From: Nitrospira sp. | GTDB lineage: Bacteria; Nitrospirota; Nitrospiria; Nitrospirales; Nitrospiraceae | DNA: 64,000 bases | Direction of reading: 5' to 3' | NCBI GenBank assembly: GCA_024998685.1 | Contig: JACOEH010000017.1 | Span: 1-64,000, forward strand | Shown: positions 51,831 through 59,693 of the stretch, piece by piece | Layout of the letters: every line of letters starts with the position of its first letter | Position numbering within the stretch: the first letter of the stretch is position 1 | The notes under the pieces: generated by a model | What the model was told of the DNA's origin: nothing | Databases searched by the model: none | What the model saw: only the letters and a program-made list of their open reading frames with translations | Translations under genes and position numbers: made by a program

Positions 51831-52802
51831 TTGCAATACGTTCATCTCGGTCGCTCAGGACTGAAAGTCAGTCGGCTCTGTCTCGGCACGATGAATTTCG
51901 GGCCGCAGACCAGCGAAGCGGACAGCTTCGCCTTGATGGATCGAGCCTTGGAGCTCGGTATCAACTTTTTCGACACGGCAAACGTGTACGGCTGGAAGGT
52001 CGGTGAAGGATGGACGGAGCAGATCATCGGCCGCTGGTTCGCACGAGGAGGAGACCGCCGAGACAAAGTGGTGTTGGCCACGAAGGTCTACGGCCGCATG
52101 GGTGACTGGCCCAATCAGTCACGTCTCTCGGCCGTACACATCAAGCGAGCGTGCGAGGACAGTCTCCGACGGTTGAAGACGGATTGGATCGATGTGTATC
52201 AAATGCATCATGTCGATCGAGAAACACCATGGGAAGAAATCTGGCAAGCGATGGAGCAGTTGGTCAGGGAAGGCAAAGTGGTCTATGTGGGCAGCAGCAA
52301 TTTTGCCGGTTGGCACGTGGCCCAGGCTCAGGAAGCCGCGCGCAGCCGTCACTTTTTGGGGCTGGTGTCGGAGCAAAGTCTCTATAACCTCAATGAACGT
52401 ACGATTGAATTGGAAGTCATTCCTGCCTGTGAAGCCTACGGCATCGGTCTGATCCCGTGGAGTCCGCTCGGTCGGGGATTGTTGGCCGGCGTTCTGCAGG
52501 CCGACAACGTTGGTCGGCGAGCGGACGTCGACTTGAAACAAGAGGTCATCAAGTCCCGCCCCAAATTGGAAGCGTACGAGGGGCTGTGCGCACGGATTGG
52601 TGAAACACCGGCGAATGTCGCGCTTGCCTGGCTGCTGCACCAACGAGCGGTCACTTCACCCATTCTCGGTCCTCGCACAATGGAACAGCTGGAAGGGGCT
52701 ATGAGGGCATTGAGCCTCTCCCTGGGCGGCGACATCTTGCAACAACTCGACGAGCTCTTTCCTGGACCCGGTGGAGCGGCGCCGGAGTCCTATGCCTGGT
52801 AG
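51831..52802 (+). CDS. Aldo/keto reductase
   Basis: A 323-residue NADPH-dependent oxidoreductase from TTG 51831. The TIM-barrel AKR motifs are intact: 'LGRSGLKVSRLCLGTMNFG', the catalytic Asp/Tyr in 'FFDTANVYG', Lys in 'VVLATKVYG', His in 'VYQMHHVDRETP', and the cofactor segment 'LIPWSPLGRGLLAG' with 'LGPRTMEQLEGA'. It belongs to the YajO/Tas-like group. The physiological substrate is unknown. Confidence 0.88.
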   Translation: MQYVHLGRSGLKVSRLCLGTMNFGPQTSEADSFALMDRALELGINFFDTANVYGWKVGEGWTEQIIGRWFARGGDRRDKVVLATKVYGRMGDWPNQSRLSAVHIKRACEDSLRRLKTDWIDVYQMHHVDRETPWEEIWQAMEQLVREGKVVYVGSSNFAGWHVAQAQEAARSRHFLGLVSEQSLYNLNERTIELEVIPACEAYGIGLIPWSPLGRGLLAGVLQADNVGRRADVDLKQEVIKSRPKLEAYEGLCARIGETPANVALAWLLHQRAVTSPILGPRTMEQLEGAMRALSLSLGGDILQQLDELFPGPGGAAPESYAW

Positions 52803-53410
52803 CCCGCCATCTTTCATCGTACTTACTCCCCGCGTATAAACATCAACGATGTTCCAAATAATCCGCTCTCGCGGCAAGAGATGAATATGTATTCGCCTAC
52901 CGCGGGCCATTCGGCTCTGGTTTGAGAAATTGGTCCCTGGATCTTTTTCACCATTCGACGGAGCCATCTTTCTTCTTCTCAGCCCTTGACAGATACAAAA
53001 CGTCGCTCCTGATGCTGAGAACCTCCATCCACAGAAAAGTTGAGAACCTGTGGATAACGATCCGAATAAAGGCACTTGTGAGTGGGCGGCCGGCGGCGGC
53101 CATAGGATGTCAAGCAGATTTTTCTAGGTATGCGTGAAAACATGCAGAAGTATTACGCAGGACACTATTAGTTGTGGCCGACTTGCTAGGAGGCGGATGC
53201 CTAAAAAATAGGCGAATCGATGAATCCACGCGCTATTTGCCTCGTCCCTTCTCAAATCCAGAGACTTGTTCACAAGGTTATCCACAGAAGATGGGGAGTA
53301 AAAATTACCATGCCGATTCGCAGGTAGTTCGTTTTCCATGTGAATTTTATTCGATTGCGAGGAACTTTCTTTCGTCTCTGCGGTTAGAGGGAGGGAGGAG
53401 AAAACAGTTG
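52803..53410. other. Gene-free stretch with DnaA-box-like 9-mers
   Basis: About 600 bases without a credible gene. Two perfect DnaA boxes are present: TTATCCACA at 53278-53286 (plus) and its complement TGTGGATAA at 53049-53057. Near matches are TTGTTCACA (53266-53274) and CCATCCACA (53025-53033). An AT-rich patch follows to about 53360. This could be a replication-origin-like or DnaA-titrating region. Neighbouring genes (dnaA, dnaN) that often mark an origin are absent, and gene direction does not switch here. Confidence 0.4.
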
Positions 53411-53986
53411 TCAGTCGTAAGGCGGAGCATGACCCGGCTTCCACTTGATGCTACAACCGATGCTGGCTCTCTGGTTCCCGTCGACCGGCTGGCCGACGTG
53501 CACGGCTTGGATGGCGGCGCGGAGGTCACGGCCCGTGACCGGCTTGTTGTTGCCGGGTCGGCTCTCATCCAATTGCCCGCGATACACCAGACGCCGATCT
53601 CGATCAAAGAGATAAAAGTCCGGCGTGCAGGCGGCGCGATAGGCCTTCGCAACTTCCTGCGTCTCGTCGTGGCAAAATGGAAAGGTCAATCCCAGGCGTA
53701 AGGCCATTTCTTTGAGCTTGGGAGGCGAGTCATCGGGATATCCGACCGAGTCATTGCTGCTGATGGCCATGATGCCTAAATCCGTGTCGCGATAGTCGCG
53801 TCCAAGCCTGGCAAGCTCCTGCTCGACATGCACCACGTACGGGCAATGTCTGCAGATAAACATCACCAAGAGAGCGGTTTTATCGGCAAATGATTCGAGT
53901 GAATAGGTCCGGCCGCTCACGACATCGTGCAGTGAGAAGGGCGGTGCGGCTGTTCCCAGGGGAAGCATGGCGGATGGTGTCGCCAC
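53411..53986 (-). CDS. Thioredoxin-fold redoxin (AhpC/TSA-like)
   Basis: A GTG at 53984-53986 preceded by AAGGAG is preferred to upstream in-frame starts. The 191-residue product has a peroxiredoxin/thioredoxin-like fold: 'LGTAAPPFSLHDVVSGRTY', 'LLVMFICRHCPYVVHVEQEL' with a CRHC active-site motif, 'IMAISSNDSVGYPDDSP', 'AACTPDFYLFDRDRRLVYRG'. The RHCPYV-type motif marks the 'thioredoxin family, CxHCPYV' group common in bacteria. It acts as a thiol-disulfide or peroxide reductase, probably cytoplasmic. Confidence 0.8.
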   Translation of the reverse strand: MATPSAMLPLGTAAPPFSLHDVVSGRTYSLESFADKTALLVMFICRHCPYVVHVEQELARLGRDYRDTDLGIMAISSNDSVGYPDDSPPKLKEMALRLGLTFPFCHDETQEVAKAYRAACTPDFYLFDRDRRLVYRGQLDESRPGNNKPVTGRDLRAAIQAVHVGQPVDGNQRASIGCSIKWKPGHAPPYD

Positions 53987-54152
53987 AATGGCAGCTCCTT
54001 TTTGATGCTGGTAAGGAAGAAGATGCCGCATGTCGCCGGCTGGGTCAAGTACCAATGAGGTGGCGGCGTTTCTTGCGCCATAGTTGAGGGGAAGCTATGC
54101 TGCCGCAGTGATGACAGAGATGAGTTGTCCCGTCGTTGAGAGGAGGATGAGG

Positions 54153-54881
54153 ATGAGCATGTGGATTGTTTGGTGGCTGGTGCTGCTGGGGTTTCCAATC
54201 GCGGTGCAGGCCCATGATGAGACGAAGCCCGAGATGCCGACCCTCACGGTCAGCGAAACCGGGACGGTAACGCACGCGCCGGATACGGCTTTTGTGACGT
54301 TCGGCTTGGACAGTCCCGGTAAAGTACTCGCCGAGGCGCAAAAACGGAACAGCGTCACCATGAGCCATGTCATGGATCGGCTGCGGGACTTACAGATCGA
54401 CAAGGACCTGATCCAAACCTCGTCCTTTACGGTCTCTCCGCAGTATCGACCGCCGCCTAAACGCTCCGCCGATACGCCGCCTGCTCCTCCGGAAATTATC
54501 GGCTACGTCGTCAGCAATATGGTAACGGTGGAAATCCGTGCCCTCGACAGAATCGGCACAGTAATCGAAGAAGTCTTAAAAGCCGGTGCGAACAGCTTTC
54601 GCGGGTTGCACTGGGGGTTGCGTGATGAACAATCAGTACGTCTGAGCGCATTGAAACAGGCTGCGGCCAAGGCGCGCGAGAAAGCGGCGGTGCTGAGCGA
54701 GGCGCTGCAGGTGAAACTTGTGCGGGTGTTATCAGTCAGCGAAGGCGGACATGTGGTCAGACCGGCCGCTCCGATGGCGCGTATGGCCATGGAGGCGAGT
54801 GCAGGCGAGGTGCTGATCTCGCCGGGGGAGATGAAAGTCGAGGCGTCGGTGACGCTGGTCTACGAAATCGCTCCAAACTGA
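54153..54881 (+). CDS. SIMPL-domain (DUF541) periplasmic protein
   Basis: ATG 54153 is best spaced from GAGGAGG; the frame opens upstream at 54084. The 242-residue protein has a signal peptide (MWIVWWLVLLGFPIAVQA) and a SIMPL domain: 'LTVSETGTVTHAPDTAFVTF', 'IQTSSFTVSPQYRPPP', 'VSNMVTVEIRALDRIGTVI', 'AKAREKAAVLSEALQVKL'. SIMPL proteins are ring-forming envelope proteins linked to stress tolerance. No partner gene is adjacent. Confidence 0.85.
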   Translation: MSMWIVWWLVLLGFPIAVQAHDETKPEMPTLTVSETGTVTHAPDTAFVTFGLDSPGKVLAEAQKRNSVTMSHVMDRLRDLQIDKDLIQTSSFTVSPQYRPPPKRSADTPPAPPEIIGYVVSNMVTVEIRALDRIGTVIEEVLKAGANSFRGLHWGLRDEQSVRLSALKQAAAKAREKAAVLSEALQVKLVRVLSVSEGGHVVRPAAPMARMAMEASAGEVLISPGEMKVEASVTLVYEIAPN

Positions 54882-54884
54882 AGC

Positions 54885-55005
54885 GCGGCGCTTCTTTGCA
54901 GGACTCAGATCATCTGCAGAGACCATTGGAAGCGATCGATGCGGACATCGAGGCGATCGAGCAGGATCTCGTAAAGATGTTAAGCATCCTCAAGGTAAGG
55001 CTTGC
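54885..55005 (+). pseudogene. Possible remnant of a coiled-coil C-terminus (HsdM-like)
   Basis: A short open stretch downstream of the SIMPL gene encodes 'LEAIDADIEAIEQDLVKMLS', an amphipathic ending that resembles the C-terminal coiled coil of type I restriction methylase subunits. There is no start codon context and no upstream part of such a gene. Read as a possible scar in the defence region; low confidence. Confidence 0.25.
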
Positions 55006-55070
55006 GCACTCATGTGTCCCAGGCTATCATTCTGCTATCGTTGGCGACAGATAGCGGAAAGCGAGGAACA

Positions 55071-55304
55071 ATGGCTCAAATTCTCATCAGAAACTTGGAC
55101 GACAAACTGGTTGGACGGCTCAAAAAGCGGGCTAAGGGGCATGGGCGATCGTTGCAGGCCGAGGCGAAGCGGATTCTGGAAGAGGCCGCGCCCGACTATG
55201 AGGCGGTCTGGAGGCGGATCGATCGTTTCCGCAACAAGCTGAAGCGGTCGGGGCGAACCTTCAGCGACAGCGCCGAGTTGATCCGAGAGGATCGCGATCG
55301 GTGA
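55071..55304 (+). CDS. Ribbon-helix-helix antitoxin (FitA/VapB-like)
   Basis: ATG 55071 with 'gaggaa' upstream gives 77 residues. The N-terminus AQILIRNLDDKLVGRLKKRA followed by 'HGRSLQAEAKRILEEA' is the Arc/FitA-type ribbon-helix-helix. The basic C-terminal part should wrap the toxin. Its stop overlaps the GTG of the PIN gene (GTGA), the classic antitoxin-toxin order. It would repress its own operon as a complex with the toxin. Confidence 0.85.
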   Translation: MAQILIRNLDDKLVGRLKKRAKGHGRSLQAEAKRILEEAAPDYEAVWRRIDRFRNKLKRSGRTFSDSAELIREDRDR

Positions 55305-55723
55305 GCCACTATGTGGTTGACGCGAGTGTCGCGGTCAAGTGGTTTGTCTCGGAAGTCCATAGCGATCCAGCGCTTCGGCTGCGCGACCAAGCGCATACCT
55401 TGCATGCGCCGGCTTTCTTTACATTGGAATTCGCCAATGCGCTGTGCAAAAAGCTGCGGCGGGAAGAGTTGACGAAAGCGCAAGCCAGATACGCTCTTGG
55501 CGAGTTGCACAATATCCCGTTATTCCGGCATGCCGACGACGCACTCCTCCCCTCTGCCTTCGATCTTGCCGCTGACACACAAGCCGCCTTGTACGACTGC
55601 TTGTATCTGGCCTTGGCTTTCATCGTCGACGCCCGGTTTGTGACGGCAGATCGGAAGTGTGCGGAGACTCTGACGCGATCTCGTTACGGCTCATACCTCT
55701 TGTGGATCGAAGACGTCCCATGA
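55301..55723 (+). CDS. PIN-domain toxin (VapC-like ribonuclease)
   Basis: A 140-residue PIN protein with the acidic site complete: Asp7 (YVVDASVAVKWF), Glu in 'FTLEFANALCK', Asp in 'ALYDCLYLALA' and Asp in 'FVTADRKCAE'. These coordinate Mg for endoribonuclease action. Overlap with the upstream antitoxin supports function as a type II toxin-antitoxin pair. Confidence 0.88.
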   Translation: MSHYVVDASVAVKWFVSEVHSDPALRLRDQAHTLHAPAFFTLEFANALCKKLRREELTKAQARYALGELHNIPLFRHADDALLPSAFDLAADTQAALYDCLYLALAFIVDARFVTADRKCAETLTRSRYGSYLLWIEDVP

Positions 55724-55750
55724 GGTGGAAGCCCTGTCCGGCCTATCCTC

Positions 55751-56011
55751 ATGAATAAGCAGAAGCTGCTGGCAAAGGCATTGGCCGGCTCGAAAAATCT
55801 GTGGTTCACCGAAGCCGTCGCGCTCGCAAAAGCGTTCGGTTATCGTTTGGCGAGGACCAAAGGAAGCCATCACATTTTCGTTCATCCTAAAATCAAGGAA
55901 CTGATCAACCTTCAAGAAGTCGGAGGCAAGGCAAAGCCGTATCAAGTCCGTCAGTTGCTGGATATCGTGGAACGGTATAATCTACTGCTGGAATTGGGAG
56001 ATGAGTCATGA
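55751..56011 (+). CDS. hicA: HicA-type mRNA interferase toxin
   Basis: An 86-residue protein of the HicA/YcfA family: small dsRNA-binding-like fold with the catalytic-His motif TKGSHHIFVHP in the middle and 'KPYQVRQLLDIVERYNLL' at the C-terminus. HicA is usually about 60 residues; the extra N-terminus (QKLLAKALAGSKNLWFTEA) is common in one subgroup. Its stop overlaps the hicB start (ATGA). It cleaves mRNA when not bound by HicB. Confidence 0.87.
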   Translation: MNKQKLLAKALAGSKNLWFTEAVALAKAFGYRLARTKGSHHIFVHPKIKELINLQEVGGKAKPYQVRQLLDIVERYNLLLELGDES

Positions 56012-56229
56012 AGGATTATCACATCAACATCTTCTACAGCGATGCCGACAAGGGCTACATCGCCGATATTCCTGATCTCGAAGCCTGTTCTGCTTTCGGC
56101 AAAACACCGGCAGAGGCGCTCAGACAGGCGCAGCTGGCCAAGAAGGCATGGTTGGAAGCGGCTCGTGCCGAGGGCAAACCCATTCCCCGTCCACGGTACC
56201 GGCCTGCGATTTATCAGACCGGCTCATGA
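56008..56229 (+). CDS. hicB: HicB-type antitoxin
   Basis: A 73-residue HicB-like protein: 'YHINIFYSDADKGYIADIPD', 'ACSAFGKTPAEALRQAQLA' and a basic proline-rich end 'GKPIPRPRYRP'. It has the partial RNase-H fold that covers HicA, but no C-terminal HTH/RHH, so it may not bind DNA itself. ATGA overlap with hicA. Confidence 0.87.
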   Translation: MKDYHINIFYSDADKGYIADIPDLEACSAFGKTPAEALRQAQLAKKAWLEAARAEGKPIPRPRYRPAIYQTGS

Positions 56230-56355
56230 GCGGTTCCCCGAACGCTGACGAGTTGTCCCCCGCCTCGTTCTTCTTCTGATTCGGCCAGATGATTTCTGCT
56301 CAGTAAAAGAGTATCCTGCGGCGCAATTTGGTTAGCGTTCCACAGGGACAGGTGC

Positions 56356-59019
56356 ATGGCCAAGAAAGCCAAGTCTGCGGCAAAGCTGAATCAGACTGCC
56401 CCGTACAAGCATCCTGAGGCCACAAGCCTCATGCGCCCGGAGGTCGGCACGCAGGCGCAGTTCAAGAAGAAGAAATCGCCGAAGACCTACCGGTACGATT
56501 CGTCGCTCTCGCCCTCGCTTGATTGGGATGCTGAGAATCCGACTCGCGAGCAGGGAGAGCAACTCATCAAGCAAGTGATCGATGCCAAGAGCCTCGAAGA
56601 AGCGAAGGCTGCCGCATCGAAGCTCAAGAGTCTCAGCAAACCGTTTCTGAACTGGGCCGGCAAGGCCGAACGCCTCTCGTTCGACGTGCCGACCTTGCCG
56701 CTCTTTATCCATGAACGGCTTTCCACCAAAGCCATCATTGAAACGCTGGCCGGGCATAAGACCGACAAGCAGGAGGATATGTTCGCCCTGTTCGGCGACC
56801 CGCAACATTCGATTACCGATCAGGTGTTGAAAGCTTACGAGTATCAGGATAATTGGACGAATCGGATGGTGTTGGGCGATTCGCTCCTCGTCATGAACTC
56901 GTTGCTGCACTACGAAGGTCTCGGCGGCCAGGTGCAGATGATCTATATGGACCCGCCCTACGGCGTGAAGTTCGGCAGCAACTTCCAGCCCTTCGTCCGC
57001 AAGCGTGACGTCTCTCACAACGACGACGAGGACATGACCCGCGAGCCAGAAATGGTCCAGGCCTACCGGGATACCTGGGAACTGGGTCTGCATTCCTATT
57101 TGACCTATCTGCGAGACAGGCTGCTCCTGGCCCGCGATCTGCTCACACCCAGCGGCAGCATCTTCGTCCAGATCAGCGACGAAAACCTGCACCATGTGCG
57201 AGAAGTGATGGATGAGGTGTTTGGGGCCGAAAATTTCGTCGTCCAGATTAGCGTGCAAAAGACTGGAAGCCAGACGGGTACTTTTGTTCAACCAAACACC
57301 GATTTCCTGCTTTGGTACTCCAAGGAAAAGACTGCAGCTGAGCGTAAGTTTCATCGTGTATTCCTGAAGCGTCGATTACACAGTGCAGGTGGAACCGGCT
57401 ATACAATGGTCGAACTGCCAGATGGCGCAGATCGGCCTCTATCGGACGAAGAATATGAGAATTTGGATTTATTGCCGACTGGGTCGAGAATCTGGTCTGC
57501 TTATCCTCTGACCTCTGAAGGCTTTCGCCCGACAACAACTGTGGATTTCCGATTTGAAGGGAAGGTTTTTCACCCGGGAGCATCGCGACATTGGGGTGTT
57601 ACGGTTGACGAACTCGCAAAGGTAGGAGAAAAGGGTCGTCTTGTCGTGCAGCGAGGACAAGTGCGATTGAAACGGTACTTTGACGACTTTCCTATTATTC
57701 CACTAACCGCCTATTGGGATGACGTTGGTGGTGCCGGGGACCGACTCTATGTGGTGCAAACTTCCACCAAAGTAGTTGAACGCTGCGTTCTCATGACCAC
57801 AGACCCAGGCGATCTGGTTCTCGATCCAACCTGTGGCAGCGGCACAACGGCTTATGTTGCTGAACAATGGGGCCGGCGTTGGATTACGGCAGATACCAGT
57901 CGTGTACCACTGGCACTTGCGCGCCAGCGGCTTCTGACTGCCACGTTCCCTTGGTACGACTTGAAAGACGATAACCGAGGTCCAGCCGGCGGTTTCACCT
58001 ACAAGCGCAAGCAGAATAAGAAGGGCGAAGAGGTCGGTGGCATCGTCCCGCACATTACACTCAAGTCGATTGCGAACAACGAGCCGCCGGCTGAAGAAGT
58101 GTTGGTAGATCGGCCTGAAGTGGAGAACGGCATCACGCGCGTGACTGGGCCGTTCTGTCTCGAAGCCACGATTCCTACGCCAGTGGATTGGGAAGGTGAT
58201 GGCGTTGAAGATTCCGGGGCCGGTTCGACCGAAGCTTATGGCTCCTTTGTCGATCGGATGCTCGAAGTGCTGCGTAAGAGCCCCGTTCTTCGATTGGAAG
58301 GCAACAAGACCGTCACGCTGAAGAATATCCGTCCGCCTGCCAAGACGTTGTCGCTCTCCGCCGAAGCCCTGGTGACAAATGGACAAGACAAGCCGGTGGC
58401 GCTGGTGTTCGGTCCAGAGAACGGCGCGGTCAGTGAAAAGCTGGTCTATGAGGCGGCACGCGAGGCGCACGCCAAGAGCTACGCACATCTCTATGTCGTT
58501 GGCTTTGCCATTCAACCCAACGCGCGGACGCTGGTGGAGAAATGCTCTGACGTGATGGGCGTGCCTGCCACCTACGTACAAGCGACGCCGGATTTAATGA
58601 TGGGCGACTTGCTCAAGAACATGCGGTCGAGCCAGATCTTCAGCGTGTGCGGCCAGCCGGAGATCAAGGTGAGTCGCAACAAGGAGAAACAGTACCAGGT
58701 TGAGCTGCTTGGTCTGGATGTGTTTGACCCCATCACAATGGACGTTGCACATCGCGGCGGTAACGACGTACCGGCCTGGTTCCTCGATATCGATTACAAC
58801 GACCTCTGTTTCCATGTCTCACAAGCCTTCTTCCCGCGCACCAGCGCTTGGGACAATCTCAAGAAGGCGCTCAAGGGCGAATACGAAGAAAGCGTGTGGG
58901 ATCATCTGTCCGGCACGACCAGCGCGCCGTTCGAAGCGGGCGAGCACAGGCAGATCGCCGTCAAAATCATCGACGACCGGGGCAACGAATTACTGGTGGT
59001 GAAGAAGCTGTCGGCGTAG
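56356..59019 (+). CDS. Adenine-specific DNA methyltransferase (type III Mod-like)
   Basis: An 887-residue beta-class methyltransferase. The catalytic DPPY is at 199-202 (IYMDPPYGVKFG) and the SAM-binding motif DPTCGSGTTAYVAEQ at about 491, with a variable target-recognition stretch between them. The Lys-rich N-terminus and the long C-terminal part (about 570-887, with 'LYVVGFAIQPNARTLVEKC') match large Mod proteins paired with DEAD-box restriction subunits. It modifies adenine at the system's site. Its partner is the Res gene at 59694, from which it is separated by a small toxin-antitoxin-like pair. Confidence 0.88.
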   Translation: MAKKAKSAAKLNQTAPYKHPEATSLMRPEVGTQAQFKKKKSPKTYRYDSSLSPSLDWDAENPTREQGEQLIKQVIDAKSLEEAKAAASKLKSLSKPFLNWAGKAERLSFDVPTLPLFIHERLSTKAIIETLAGHKTDKQEDMFALFGDPQHSITDQVLKAYEYQDNWTNRMVLGDSLLVMNSLLHYEGLGGQVQMIYMDPPYGVKFGSNFQPFVRKRDVSHNDDEDMTREPEMVQAYRDTWELGLHSYLTYLRDRLLLARDLLTPSGSIFVQISDENLHHVREVMDEVFGAENFVVQISVQKTGSQTGTFVQPNTDFLLWYSKEKTAAERKFHRVFLKRRLHSAGGTGYTMVELPDGADRPLSDEEYENLDLLPTGSRIWSAYPLTSEGFRPTTTVDFRFEGKVFHPGASRHWGVTVDELAKVGEKGRLVVQRGQVRLKRYFDDFPIIPLTAYWDDVGGAGDRLYVVQTSTKVVERCVLMTTDPGDLVLDPTCGSGTTAYVAEQWGRRWITADTSRVPLALARQRLLTATFPWYDLKDDNRGPAGGFTYKRKQNKKGEEVGGIVPHITLKSIANNEPPAEEVLVDRPEVENGITRVTGPFCLEATIPTPVDWEGDGVEDSGAGSTEAYGSFVDRMLEVLRKSPVLRLEGNKTVTLKNIRPPAKTLSLSAEALVTNGQDKPVALVFGPENGAVSEKLVYEAAREAHAKSYAHLYVVGFAIQPNARTLVEKCSDVMGVPATYVQATPDLMMGDLLKNMRSSQIFSVCGQPEIKVSRNKEKQYQVELLGLDVFDPITMDVAHRGGNDVPAWFLDIDYNDLCFHVSQAFFPRTSAWDNLKKALKGEYEESVWDHLSGTTSAPFEAGEHRQIAVKIIDDRGNELLVVKKLSA

Positions 59020-59072
59020 AGTGTTAGCACACAAAGTTCTCGACCGACCGGTCGGTGTATAGGAGGTGAGCG

Positions 59073-59279
59073 ATGAAGACGTTAGAAGAACTCGTGCGAG
59101 AGCTTCCTCCTGACATGCAAGAAGAGGTGCGAGAGTTTGCACAATATCTGTTGGAGAAACGCACCAAGGGCAAGAAGAAGTTTTTGGCACAGACCTGGGC
59201 CGGTGGACTGAAAGAATTCCGCGACCAATACACCTCGCTGGAGCTTCAAAAGAAAGCGCTGGAGTGGCGGGGAGACTGA
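59073..59279 (+). CDS. DUF2281-like antitoxin
   Basis: A 68-residue protein with AGGAGGTGAG upstream. It starts MKTLEELVRELPPDMQEEVR, the LPPxxQxEVxxF pattern of DUF2281/VapB-like antitoxins, and continues 'FAQYLLEKRTKGKKKFLA'. It stands two bases before the PIN gene, so the two form a probable toxin-antitoxin pair. The pair is inserted between the mod and res genes. Confidence 0.75.
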   Translation: MKTLEELVRELPPDMQEEVREFAQYLLEKRTKGKKKFLAQTWAGGLKEFRDQYTSLELQKKALEWRGD

Positions 59280-59281
59280 AG

Positions 59282-59683
59282 ATGTATTTGGTCGATACCA
59301 ATGTTTGGCTGGAACGACTCCTTGAACAGGAGCGATCTAGCGAAGTGCGTCGGTTTCTGGATTCGACCGAAACATCGCAGATTTTTCTCACCGACTTTTC
59401 CTTCCATTCGATCGGGTTGATCCTGACCAGGCTGAATAAGTCCACGCTGTTGCTGAACTTTGTGCAAGACACTCTTCTCGAAGGCGCGGTGTCGCTGGTT
59501 CATCTCGCCCCGGAAGACACGCAAGCGATCGTGGCCGCTATGCAGCAGTTCCGGCTCGACTTCGACGATGCCTATCAATACGTGGCTGCCGACAAACACA
59601 ATCTGGTCATCGTGAGCTTCGATGCCGACTTCGACCGAACCGAGCGGGGGAGGAAGACCCCGCAGGCAGTGTTACAAACCTGA
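59282..59683 (+). CDS. PIN-domain protein (VapC-like)
   Basis: ATG 59282, two bases after the DUF2281 stop, gives 133 residues. The PIN signature is YLVDTNVWLERLLEQ at the start and 'DFDDAYQYVAADKHNLVIVS' plus 'FDADFDRTERG' at the end; an Asp in 'FLTDFSFHSIG' takes the middle acidic position where VapC usually has Glu. Likely an Mg-dependent ribonuclease toxin. It ends 10 bases before the Res gene. Confidence 0.8.
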   Translation: MYLVDTNVWLERLLEQERSSEVRRFLDSTETSQIFLTDFSFHSIGLILTRLNKSTLLLNFVQDTLLEGAVSLVHLAPEDTQAIVAAMQQFRLDFDDAYQYVAADKHNLVIVSFDADFDRTERGRKTPQAVLQT

Positions 59684-59693
59684 CCGGCATCCG

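Noticed and set aside
53174..53701. 175-residue plus-strand frame across the DnaA-box region
   Set aside because: Runs antisense into the redoxin gene and has no recognisable features.
56332..57354. 340-residue minus-strand frame
   Set aside because: Antisense to the methyltransferase that carries DPPY; no domain of its own.
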